Source: Ruminococcus flavefaciens
Lineage (GTDB): Bacteria > Bacillota > Clostridia > Oscillospirales > Ruminococcaceae
NCBI GenBank assembly: GCA_002373775.1
Contig: DFJW01000056.1
Location: 1 to 22,652, forward strand
Direction of reading: 5' to 3'
DNA: 22,652 bases
Below, piece after piece: positions 1-6,874 of this stretch (within the stretch, counting starts at the first letter, position 1; each line of letters opens with the position of its first letter). The translations under genes were made by a program, and so were the position numbers. The notes under the pieces were generated by a model. The model did not search any database, had not been told where the DNA came from, and saw only the letters and a list, made by a program, of their open reading frames with translations.

Positions 1-191
1 AGAACAGCGAGAGACTCAGCTGGACATTCGAAGAAGTTGACGAGAAGCTCCACGGCATCATGAGATCTATCTTCAAGGCTTGTGACGAGGCTGCTAAGGA
101 GTACGGCATGGAAGGCAACTACATGGCTGGTGCTAACATTGCAGGCTTCCTCAAGGTTGCTGAAGCTATGAAGGCTCAGGGCTGCGTTTGA
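1..191 (+). CDS. gdhA: NADP-type glutamate dehydrogenase, C-terminal end (partial)
   Basis: The reading frame is open from the left edge to TGA at 189-191 and gives the last ~62 residues of a hexameric glutamate dehydrogenase. The ending with NSERLSWTFEEVD, then a helix with MRSIFKACDEAAKEYG, then YMAGANIAGFLKVAEAM, is the conserved C-terminal segment of this family. The enzyme interconverts 2-oxoglutarate plus ammonia and glutamate and is a main ammonia-assimilation route in rumen and gut Clostridia. The dinucleotide-binding and catalytic parts lie outside the window, so cofactor preference cannot be seen here; NADP is inferred from the family. A strong terminator follows, so the next gene is not co-transcribed from this one. 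Confidence 0.88.
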   Translation, partial: NSERLSWTFEEVDEKLHGIMRSIFKACDEAAKEYGMEGNYMAGANIAGFLKVAEAMKAQGCV

Positions 192-245
192 TTTAAATAA
201 CTACTGATAGTGACTCATCAGCAGAGCAGCAAACAATAAATATCC

Positions 246-287
246 GCATCCTCCCATTGTGCTAACCGGTGGGAGGATGCTTTTTTT
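246..287 (+). terminator. Rho-independent terminator after gdhA
   Basis: GCATCCTCCC (246-255) pairs perfectly with GGGAGGATGC (271-280), with an extra A-T pair inside, followed at once by seven T. It lies 55 bases after the gdhA stop codon and isolates gdhA from glgA. Confidence 0.93.
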
Positions 288-392
288 ATTAATTGATACG
301 CTGTTAATTGTAATGTTTGTGCGTATGCACTATATTGATAGACGGATGCTGTTATTATTTGACGAACTTGTGTAATTTTTATATTTTTTCTA

Positions 393-421
393 TTGACTAT
401 TGCGTGAAATTGGTATATAAT
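393..421 (+). promoter_or_regulatory. Sigma-A-type promoter for glgA
   Basis: TTGACT (393-398) and TATAAT (416-421) are separated by exactly 17 bases in an AT-rich stretch. Transcription would start near 428, giving a leader of about 50 bases before glgA. Only sequence match supports it, but both boxes and the spacing are near consensus. Confidence 0.8.
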
Positions 422-433
422 ATAAATTGTAGA

Positions 434-448
434 ACTGCACTGTGCAGT
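434..448 (+). promoter_or_regulatory. 15-base palindrome in the glgA leader (possible operator)
   Basis: ACTGCAC-T-GTGCAGT is a perfect palindrome with one central base. It sits just after the predicted transcription start and 30 bases before the glgA ATG, a usual place for a repressor to bind. The binding protein is unknown; the arms are too short and symmetric to be a terminator. Confidence 0.35.
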
Positions 449-477
449 CAACTTTTATAGGTTAGGAGCTAAGGCAT

Positions 478-1932
478 ATGAAAAACATTTTATTCGCTGC
501 ATCAGAATGTGTACCATTCATAAAAACAGGCGGACTGGCAGATGTAGTCGGCGCGCTGCCTAAATACATCAATAAGAACGAATTTGACGTAAGAGTCATT
601 ATGCCGTATTATACCTGTATACCTGACAGGTACAGGAACGACTTTAAATACATCACACACTTCTATATGGACTACGGCATGCGTACAGACGGCGTGCATG
701 TAGGCATCATGGAATACGAATACGAGGGCGTCAAGTTCTACTTTGTAGATAATGAATACTATTTCAAGTGCGACAGCCCGTATTCATCTGACATGAAGTG
801 GGATATCGAGCGCTTTACATTCTTCTGTAAAGCTGTACTTGCTATCCTTCCTGTTATCGGATTCCGTCCTGATATCATCCACTGTCACGACTGGCAGGCA
901 TCCCTGATACCCGTATTCCTTCACACGGCATTTGCTACGAATCCATTCTACAGCTCAACAAAGAGCATAATGACTATACACAACCTCAAGTTCCAGGGCG
1001 TGTGGGACATTGACACGTTCAAGTACAACACCGCTCTTCCGGACTACATGTTCACATCAGATAAGCTGGAATTCCACAACGGAGCAAACATGCTCAAGGG
1101 CGGACTTGTTTACGCTGATTATATCACCACAGTATCCGAAACCTACGCTGAGGAGATAAAGTATCCTTTCTACGGCGAGCAGCTTGACGGACTTCTCCGT
1201 GCGCGTTCAGCGTCTCTCCGGGGAATACTCAACGGCATAGACTACGCTGTGTTTGATCCTTCAAATGACAAGAAGATCTTCGCTGAATATGGAAGCAAGA
1301 ACTTCAAGGAAAAGAAGGCTGTGAACAAGGAGAAACTTCAGGAGCAGCTTGGACTGCCGGTCGACAGGAGCAAGTACATGATAGCTATCATAAGCCGGCT
1401 GACCGACCAGAAGGGACTCGATCTTGTGAACTATGCTATCGAGAGAATATGTGATGAATTCACGCAGTTCGTTGTCATCGGCACAGGTGATCCGAGATAT
1501 GAGAACATGTTCAAGCACTATCAGTGGAAGTATCCCGAACGTGTTTCAGCAAATATCCTGTATTCTGATGAACTTGCACACAAGCTGTATGCAGCTGCCG
1601 ATGCTATGCTCATGCCTTCGCTGTTTGAACCCTGCGGACTTACTCAGCTCATCTCGCTGAGATACGGTACTGTCCCGATAGTCCGTGAGACAGGCGGTCT
1701 GAAGGACACTGTGCAGCCTTACAATGAGTTTGACGGCACAGGTACAGGATTCTCATTTGCAAACTACAACGGCGATGAAATGCTGGGCGTCATCAATTAT
1801 TCCAAGCATATCTATTACAATCACCGTGACCAGTGGGATAAGATGGTAAAGCGCGGCATGGAAGCTGACTTCTCATGGAACAGTTCTGCACGTCAGTACG
1901 AAGGCATGTACGACTGGATGATAAACTGGTGA
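478..1932 (+). CDS. glgA: Glycogen synthase (ADP-glucose type, GT5)
   Basis: This 484-residue protein has the full length of bacterial GlgA (about 470-490). It transfers glucose from ADP-glucose to the growing alpha-1,4-glucan chain in the cytoplasm. Visible signatures are the N-terminal K16-TGGLADV ADP-glucose motif in the first Rossmann domain, the H135-C-H-D-W substrate loop, and the C-terminal EPCGLTQ loop near 384-390 followed by TGGLKDTV, with the catalytic-site glutamate in place. The ATG at 478 is preceded by TAGGAG (463-468) at 9 bases. It starts a run of five closely spaced same-strand genes and has its own promoter. No glgC, glgB or glgP lies in the window, so the rest of glycogen metabolism must be elsewhere. 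Confidence 0.97.
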   Translation: MKNILFAASECVPFIKTGGLADVVGALPKYINKNEFDVRVIMPYYTCIPDRYRNDFKYITHFYMDYGMRTDGVHVGIMEYEYEGVKFYFVDNEYYFKCDSPYSSDMKWDIERFTFFCKAVLAILPVIGFRPDIIHCHDWQASLIPVFLHTAFATNPFYSSTKSIMTIHNLKFQGVWDIDTFKYNTALPDYMFTSDKLEFHNGANMLKGGLVYADYITTVSETYAEEIKYPFYGEQLDGLLRARSASLRGILNGIDYAVFDPSNDKKIFAEYGSKNFKEKKAVNKEKLQEQLGLPVDRSKYMIAIISRLTDQKGLDLVNYAIERICDEFTQFVVIGTGDPRYENMFKHYQWKYPERVSANILYSDELAHKLYAAADAMLMPSLFEPCGLTQLISLRYGTVPIVRETGGLKDTVQPYNEFDGTGTGFSFANYNGDEMLGVINYSKHIYYNHRDQWDKMVKRGMEADFSWNSSARQYEGMYDWMINW

Positions 1933-1939
1933 TCTCAGC

Positions 1940-2620
1940 GTGAGTATGACAGTGGATAATACAGTCAGCAGACTGGCGGGCGCAGTATTTGATATGGACG
2001 GAGTGCTGATAGATACCGAAAGGCTGTATCTGCGCTTCTGGAAAGAGGCGGCAGCCGATTTCGGATATGATATGAAAGATGAGCATGTATTTGCTGTGCG
2101 CAGCATGGCGAGAAAGTATTCTATCCCAAAGCTTAAAAGCATGCTCGGAGAGGATTTTCCCACAGAGGAAGTCCGTGCCCACCGCACAGTGCTGATGGAT
2201 CGTTTTATAGAAGAGAACGGCTTAGAGGTGAAAAAAGGACTGTTCACACTTCTGGATCATCTCAGGGCGACCGGAAGAAAAATGGCAGTCGCCACAGCAA
2301 CGCCGCGTGAAAGGACAATGCGCTATCTTGAAATGATAGGAGCCGCAGATTATTTTGATGCAGTGATATGCGGCGATATGGTGAAGAACGGAAAGCCGGA
2401 TCCGGAGATATATCTGACCGCTGTATCAGGACTCGGACTGCCGGCAGAAAGCTGTGCAGCATTTGAGGATTCGCCGAACGGACTGCGTGCGGCACATACT
2501 GCCGGATGCACAGCGGTGATGATACCCGATCTTACACAGCCGGATGACGAGACGAAGCCGTATATTGACCGCGTATATGAGAGCCTTGACCTCGCGGTGG
2601 AGTTGTTCTCAGACAAATAA
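1940..2620 (+). CDS. HAD-superfamily hydrolase, beta-phosphoglucomutase-like
   Basis: A 226-residue haloacid-dehalogenase phosphatase or phosphomutase. Motif I is FD18MD20GVLIDTE with both catalytic aspartates; motif II is the VATAT stretch near 117-121; motif III is K152 in NGKPDPE; motif IV is FE176D177SPNG. A helical cap lies between motifs I and II, as in the beta-phosphoglucomutase/phosphoglycolate phosphatase branch. It begins 7 bases after glgA, either at GTG 1940 or at ATG 1946 (two residues later); neither has a good ribosome binding site, so it is probably translated by coupling to glgA. Position next to glycogen synthase suggests a sugar-phosphate substrate, but this is inference: the family is too broad to name the substrate. 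Confidence 0.88.
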   Translation: MSMTVDNTVSRLAGAVFDMDGVLIDTERLYLRFWKEAAADFGYDMKDEHVFAVRSMARKYSIPKLKSMLGEDFPTEEVRAHRTVLMDRFIEENGLEVKKGLFTLLDHLRATGRKMAVATATPRERTMRYLEMIGAADYFDAVICGDMVKNGKPDPEIYLTAVSGLGLPAESCAAFEDSPNGLRAAHTAGCTAVMIPDLTQPDDETKPYIDRVYESLDLAVELFSDK

Positions 2621-2636
2621 AAACAGGAGGAACATC

Positions 2637-2882
2637 TTGAGCGTTTCAGAAATATTAGAGATACCGAAATTCTATTATTTTGACAGCGGAAATGATTATT
2701 CCGGCAGCAAGGGTGATTTTGCCTACAAGATCATAACAGCCGAAAAGCTGACAGCAAAGACATGGCACGGCAGATTGTGCTCAGAGAAAGCTGAAATAGA
2801 ACACGAAGAGGAATTCGAGCGTTCCGAAGAGGGCTTCAAAGCTATGATAAGCTGGCTGGAAGATAAGTACGAAGCAAAATAA
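2637..2882 (+). CDS. Small acidic protein of unknown function (81 aa, TTG start)
   Basis: The start is set at TTG 2637-2639 because a perfect AGGAGG (2625-2630) stands 6 bases before it; the frame extends upstream into the HAD gene but has no better start. The product is 81 residues, begins MSVSEILEIPKFYYFDSG, has no signal peptide or membrane segment, and has a charged Glu-rich second half ending in a helix that contains a WLEDKYEAK tail. No known domain was recognised. It lies 16 bases after the HAD gene and 26 before the MIF-like gene, so it is very likely part of the same transcript. The strong ribosome binding site and clean spacing make it a real gene; its role cannot be inferred. Confidence 0.75.
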   Translation: MSVSEILEIPKFYYFDSGNDYSGSKGDFAYKIITAEKLTAKTWHGRLCSEKAEIEHEEEFERSEEGFKAMISWLEDKYEAK

Positions 2883-2908
2883 AATATATCATTTTCTGGA
2901 GGTAGATC

Positions 2909-3250
2909 ATGCCATTCATCAATGTTAAAACCAATGTGTCTGTGTCCGATGATAAGGCGGAGGGCATAAAAAACGAACTCGGAAAGGCTATAACAGCCAT
3001 ACCGGGAAAATCCGAGAGCTGGCTCATGGTCGGTATCGAGCCGGACTATAAGCTCTGGTTCAAAGGAAGTGCAGCTCCGGCTGCAATGGTCGAGGTGCAG
3101 CTTTACGGCAGCGCTTCATCCGGCGCACTTGAGAAACTCACCGGCAGTGTTACCGATATGCTCAGCAGCTCGCTCGGCATAGCTTCAGACAGAATATATG
3201 TGAGCTATATGCAGACCGGCGACTGGGGCTGGAATGGTTCGAATTTCTAA
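2909..3250 (+). CDS. MIF/phenylpyruvate tautomerase-family protein
   Basis: This 113-residue protein has the size and features of macrophage migration inhibitory factor and its tautomerase relatives. Residue 2 is proline, which after removal of Met becomes the N-terminal catalytic base. The start PFINVKTNVSV, the middle LMVGIEPDYKLWF, the SSSLGIASDRIYVSY segment and the C-terminal WGWNGSNF all follow the MIF pattern. The CxxC redox motif of mammalian MIF is absent (AAMV here), and the Asn after the DRIY tyrosine is Ser. No signal peptide is seen, as in other MIFs. GGAGG stands before the ATG. Members of this family act as small trimers that tautomerise keto/enol compounds; the natural substrate here is unknown. 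It is followed after 9 bases by a secreted dockerin protein. Confidence 0.87.
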   Translation: MPFINVKTNVSVSDDKAEGIKNELGKAITAIPGKSESWLMVGIEPDYKLWFKGSAAPAAMVEVQLYGSASSGALEKLTGSVTDMLSSSLGIASDRIYVSYMQTGDWGWNGSNF

Positions 3251-3259
3251 GGTGATGCC

Positions 3260-4366
3260 ATGAAGATAAAAGTGTTATTCAGCGTTATAGCGTCTGCGGC
3301 AATAATTATGAGCGGCGTCCTTCCGGTCACGGCAGCCGGCGATATGGCACACGATGCTTCCCGGAATGTGCAGGAAGAAGGCGTGGGAAATCCGTTCAAC
3401 TACGGTGACAGAAACACACCGGAAGATGCCTCAACAGAGGAGATACGCGCTATCAACCATAAAATGAGCGTACAGGAAGTCAAGTACGCTCTTTACAAAG
3501 AGATAGACGAACACTGGGACCTGATATCAGTCCGTCTTGGTCAGCCTGAACGTGAAAAGGTATATGCGCTTTTCCTCGGAATAGGCACCCGTGAATCCAC
3601 ACTCGGCGGCAACGGCGACGGCGCTGATATCGAAACGGCTCAGGGACAGGGATTCGGTGTGAGTTCGGCACACGCTTACGGTACACTCCAGACTGCGGTA
3701 ACAGCTTTTGCTGACTGCGATCCTACGTTCATGCCGGAGGACAATGTGCCGGAGATGTTCCAGTACAGCCTCAGCGAATCCACTTTCTATGACGCGATAA
3801 TATCCAACCATATGGGCATCCGGAAGATACTCCATTTCGTTGAGATAGGCATAAATCAGGAAGGCCTTACCGGCTATCAGGTAGTGAGAGGCGCACTGAA
3901 GGGCTTCAATACCGGCTGGTGTGATTATACCGGAGATAATGACGGCTACTACAAGAACTATCCTGATGAGATAATAGCCCTCGCTGAGTGGTATTATGAG
4001 GAAGGACACCTCTACGACAGCACCTTCACATGGACAGGCGCACAGGATGTGGATAAGTACCGTGACGGAAACGCATGGTCATGGTGGGGCGGAACTGAAC
4101 CGAGCATGAAGGCGATAGATGTCAAAGAGGATAACGTAACTCTTCTGGGCGACGCAAACTGCGACAGTGAAGTAAACATGGCTGATGCTGTTATCATAAT
4201 GCAGTATCTTTCCAATCCTGACACTTATGGCGCAGGCAAAGCGGACGGTATAACCGAGCAGGGAAAGCTGAATGGCGACGTTTACGAACCCGGTTCAGGT
4301 CTTACGAACAATGATGCTTCTGTGATACAGGAGTACAAACTCGGGCTGATCCCGTCACTTGGATAA
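3260..4366 (+). CDS. Secreted dockerin protein with a lysozyme/transglycosylase-like core
   Basis: Residues 1 to ~26 form a Sec signal peptide (MKIKVLF, hydrophobic run, cleavage near VTAA). Residues ~75-280 form a core with LGIGTRE112STLG, then SSAHAYGTLQTA, then a helix-rich end with FNTGWCDYTG and ALAEWYY. This order (a catalytic-type Glu in a helix before a Ser, then AYGxxQ) resembles goose-type lysozyme and soluble lytic transglycosylase folds; that assignment is inferred. Residues ~297-368 are a dockerin: the first repeat GDANCDSEVNMADAVIIMQYL has the Asp/Asn calcium ligands of an EF-hand, and the second, GDVYEPGSGLTNNDASVIQ, is atypical with a longer loop. It would attach to a cohesin on the cell surface or a cellulosome scaffold. 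The ATG follows AAGGTG and is 9 bases past the MIF-like gene. Confidence 0.85.
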   Translation: MKIKVLFSVIASAAIIMSGVLPVTAAGDMAHDASRNVQEEGVGNPFNYGDRNTPEDASTEEIRAINHKMSVQEVKYALYKEIDEHWDLISVRLGQPEREKVYALFLGIGTRESTLGGNGDGADIETAQGQGFGVSSAHAYGTLQTAVTAFADCDPTFMPEDNVPEMFQYSLSESTFYDAIISNHMGIRKILHFVEIGINQEGLTGYQVVRGALKGFNTGWCDYTGDNDGYYKNYPDEIIALAEWYYEEGHLYDSTFTWTGAQDVDKYRDGNAWSWWGGTEPSMKAIDVKEDNVTLLGDANCDSEVNMADAVIIMQYLSNPDTYGAGKADGITEQGKLNGDVYEPGSGLTNNDASVIQEYKLGLIPSLG

Positions 4367-4375
4367 ATGAAATGC

Positions 4376-4447
4376 ACCGCAGACGGCTGCAATATCATAC
4401 GGAATACGAACAGTATGAAATTGCAGCTGCTGCGGTCTTGTGTTTTT
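4376..4447 (+). terminator. Long imperfect hairpin terminator after the dockerin gene
   Basis: ACCGCAG (4376-4382) pairs with CTGCGGT (4430-4436), and inside it GCTGCAAT pairs with ATTGCAGC and CATAC with GTATG, giving an interrupted stem of about 20 pairs. It is followed by CTTGTGTTTTT, a modest T-run. It closes the glgA-to-dockerin unit. Confidence 0.6.
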
Positions 4448-4506
4448 AGCAGGGAAGCGTCTGGAAATGAACATTTATTGATGTAGTTTATTACAAAAAG
4501 AATGAA

Positions 4507-4560
4507 TTTCGTAATAAATTTGTTACAGAAATAATACAAATTCAGACGATTTCGTAATAA
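4507..4560 (+). repeat. 11-bp direct repeat upstream of the pseudokinase promoter
   Basis: TTTCGTAATAA occurs at 4507-4517 and again at 4550-4560, a centre-to-centre distance of 43 bases (close to four helical turns), with the second copy ending 14 bases before the -35 box. The surrounding sequence is AT-rich and also has TTAC/GTTAC elements. It could be a pair of regulator sites on one face of the helix; no binding protein can be named. Confidence 0.35.
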
Positions 4561-4574
4561 GAGCTGTTAAACAG

Positions 4575-4603
4575 TTGACATTTCTTCAGAATACTGATAA
4601 AAT
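4575..4603 (+). promoter_or_regulatory. Promoter for the pseudokinase gene
   Basis: TTGACA (4575-4580, perfect -35) and TAAAAT (4598-4603) are 17 bases apart, and TG at 4595-4596 makes an extended -10. The predicted start is near 4610, about 45 bases before the gene. Confidence 0.82.
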
Positions 4604-4654
4604 AGATATGATGCCTAATATTGCATTGAAATAAACAACAAAGGAGGAGCTGTT

Positions 4655-6739
4655 TTGGGAGAGCGCAGATATTGCTATAAATGCATGGAAAAATACGACT
4701 CCGACCTCCATGTCTGCCCACACTGCGGATATGATGACAACACCCCGCATTCGTCCATGTATATGGCACCGGGTACAATTCTCCGGGACAGATATCTCGT
4801 AGGTGTACTGCTGGAATACAACGGCGAAGGCGCTACATATATAGGACATGATATTTCTACTGACTGCAACGTGCTGCTCAGGGAGTATATGCCTATAAAC
4901 CTTTGTACTCGTGTCCAGAATAAGGCGACGATCAGCGTCAACTATAACAATCTTGCAAAGTACAAGGCTTTCATGGCTGAGTACACAGAGCTGAACAAAT
5001 CTCTTGCAAGGCTCCGTAATGATTCGAATATCAATCCTGTTCTCGATATGTTTGCCGAGAACAATACTACATACACAGTCTTCGAGTATATCGAAGGTCA
5101 GAAAATGCTGGACTATCTGAAGGAGAACGCCGGAGAACTGAGCTGGGAGCAGGTATCAAAGCTGTTTCCGCCGCTCTTCACGACTCTCGGCAGGCTTCAT
5201 AATGCAGGTATAACCCACCGCGCAATAAGCCCTGATACAGTTTATATCACTGATAAGGGCGAACTGAGACTCTCAGGCTTCTGCATCTCAGCTGTCAGAA
5301 CAGCTGACGCCGGACTGGAGTATGAGCTTTTCAAAGGCTATGCAGCACCGGAACAGTATTCCGCAAGCAGCAGCAGCCGTCAGGGTTCATGGACTGATGT
5401 CTACGGTGTCTGTGCGCTGATATACCGTGCGCTTACAGGATGTATGCCTGTGGATTCCACAGATCGTCTGAAACACGATGATCTCTGCGAGCCAAGCGCA
5501 CTGAATGCAAGGATACCGCAGCATGTATCACGGGTTATAATGGACGGTATGAATCTCTCGGGAAGAGATCGTATACAGACGATAACAGAGCTGGTAACAA
5601 GGCTGTTTGAGCAGCCTGCGGTTATAAAGCCGGCTGCATCAGCAAATCCGGCTGCCGGAGTTTCAGCTGCGGCAGCGATGACAGGTGCGGCAGTAAACAG
5701 TCAGCCTCAGCAGAACGGTGCAGCACCGATGCAGCAGGGCGCATACAATCCCGGATACTACGGCAATCAGCAGCCGAATCCGTATCAGCAGCCTGTACAG
5801 CAGAGAGGCTATCCTCAGCAGTATCCGCCTCCGCAGAATTATCCCTACAGAGGATATGATGAAGAGGATTACAGATATGAGAAGGTAAATACCGTTGACA
5901 GGATAAAAGTTCCGGTAATAATCGGTATCCTGCTCATGGCGATACTCCTTATAATAGCAGTTGTAATTATGAGCATCATTGCTCCCGGCAAAGATACAGC
6001 GGAGAGCAGCCGTGTATCTGCTACAGATAACAATGTGGTAGAGGGCTCAGTCGAGACTACGACTGATGTGCCGACGGAAGCGCAGGAAGTTGAAGTGCCT
6101 AATCTTGTGGGTTCATTCTATTCTCTCAGCAAGGACAAGTGGAAGGAATACTTTGAGTTTGATCCTACATATGAGTATAACAATGACTACGACAATGATA
6201 TGATCTACGGTCAGGACATTGAAGCAGGCAAAATGGTGAGCAAGGGCTCGGTCATCAAGGTCAAGGTAAGCAAGGGCAAGGAGTCCGCACTGGTTCCTGA
6301 TTATGCAGGACGAACCAAGTCACAGTACCAGAATGATCTTGAACAGGCTGGAATATCCTCGTTCAATTATCAGTTCCTGCCAAGCACAAGTGGCTACGGC
6401 ACACCGAATATGGTAGTTGACGTTCAGACTGAAGACGGTCAGCGTGTAAGTCCCGGAACATATTTCAGCAACAAGGAAGGCAAGAAGCTTTGCGTATACT
6501 ATGTTCCTGAGAATGCACAGCAGGTAACTCAGGCGCCGACAGAATCCCAGACAGAGGCGTCTACACAGCAGGAGACACAGCCTGTGGAGACTACAACGCA
6601 GTATGTTGAGCCGATCACAGAGCCTGTAACAGAGGCTCCTACAGAGATCTGGACAGATCCTCCGACAGAGTATATACAAACAGAGACGCAGATAGATGTT
6701 CCTACTGATACTCCTCCGGAATACGGCGGAGAATGGTAA
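4655..6739 (+). CDS. Membrane pseudokinase: zinc ribbon, degenerate Ser/Thr kinase domain, TM, two PASTA repeats
   Basis: Starts at TTG 4655 behind AAGGAGG (4641-4647) at 7 bases; 694 residues. Domain order: zinc ribbon with C7xxC10 and C21xxC24; kinase-like domain ~40-325; Gln/Pro/Tyr-rich linker ~330-410; one membrane helix ~418-443; PASTA 1 ~480-543; PASTA 2 ~544-622; Thr/Glu/Pro-rich tail to the end. The kinase fold is recognisable (GYAAPEQY activation-segment end, SWTDVYGVCALIYRALTG helix) but the catalytic residues are gone: the ATP lysine is R76, the HRD aspartate is A190 (HRA), the following metal-binding Asn is T195, and DFG is G208-F-C. It therefore should not phosphorylate proteins; a sensor or scaffold role with outward PASTA domains, which bind peptidoglycan fragments in PrkC/Stk kinases, is inferred. 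It is a single-gene unit with its own promoter and terminator. Confidence 0.9.
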   Translation: MGERRYCYKCMEKYDSDLHVCPHCGYDDNTPHSSMYMAPGTILRDRYLVGVLLEYNGEGATYIGHDISTDCNVLLREYMPINLCTRVQNKATISVNYNNLAKYKAFMAEYTELNKSLARLRNDSNINPVLDMFAENNTTYTVFEYIEGQKMLDYLKENAGELSWEQVSKLFPPLFTTLGRLHNAGITHRAISPDTVYITDKGELRLSGFCISAVRTADAGLEYELFKGYAAPEQYSASSSSRQGSWTDVYGVCALIYRALTGCMPVDSTDRLKHDDLCEPSALNARIPQHVSRVIMDGMNLSGRDRIQTITELVTRLFEQPAVIKPAASANPAAGVSAAAAMTGAAVNSQPQQNGAAPMQQGAYNPGYYGNQQPNPYQQPVQQRGYPQQYPPPQNYPYRGYDEEDYRYEKVNTVDRIKVPVIIGILLMAILLIIAVVIMSIIAPGKDTAESSRVSATDNNVVEGSVETTTDVPTEAQEVEVPNLVGSFYSLSKDKWKEYFEFDPTYEYNNDYDNDMIYGQDIEAGKMVSKGSVIKVKVSKGKESALVPDYAGRTKSQYQNDLEQAGISSFNYQFLPSTSGYGTPNMVVDVQTEDGQRVSPGTYFSNKEGKKLCVYYVPENAQQVTQAPTESQTEASTQQETQPVETTTQYVEPITEPVTEAPTEIWTDPPTEYIQTETQIDVPTDTPPEYGGEW

Positions 6740-6761
6740 TAGTTACCGGATAAAGAATACA

Positions 6762-6799
6762 GCCCCGAAGCGAAGAAATATCGCTCCGGGGCTTTTTTT
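6762..6799 (+). terminator. Rho-independent terminator after the pseudokinase gene
   Basis: GCCCCG (6762-6767) plus AGCGA (6769-6773) pair with TCGCT (6781-6785) and CGGGGC (6787-6792), with one A/C mismatch in the stem, followed by seven T. It lies 22 bases after the stop codon. Confidence 0.92.
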
Positions 6800-6825
6800 A
6801 TCATTCTGCATTTCAGCGCACAAAT

Positions 6826-6863
6826 AAAAATGCCATAGTGCACGAAAGCACTATGGCATTTTT
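6826..6863 (-). terminator. Bidirectional terminator between convergent genes
   Basis: TGCCATAGTGC (6831-6841) pairs perfectly with GCACTATGGCA (6848-6858) around a 6-base loop, flanked by AAAAA on the left and TTTTT on the right, so it works on either strand. It stands 11 bases beyond the end of the leftward-reading 145-aa gene and is a second barrier for the pseudokinase transcript. Confidence 0.9.
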
Positions 6864-6874
6864 GCATCAGTATT

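Noticed and set aside
2544..2636. Longer N-terminus for the 81-aa protein
   Set aside because: The earlier ATG lies inside the HAD gene without a ribosome binding site, while TTG at 2637 has a perfect AGGAGG.
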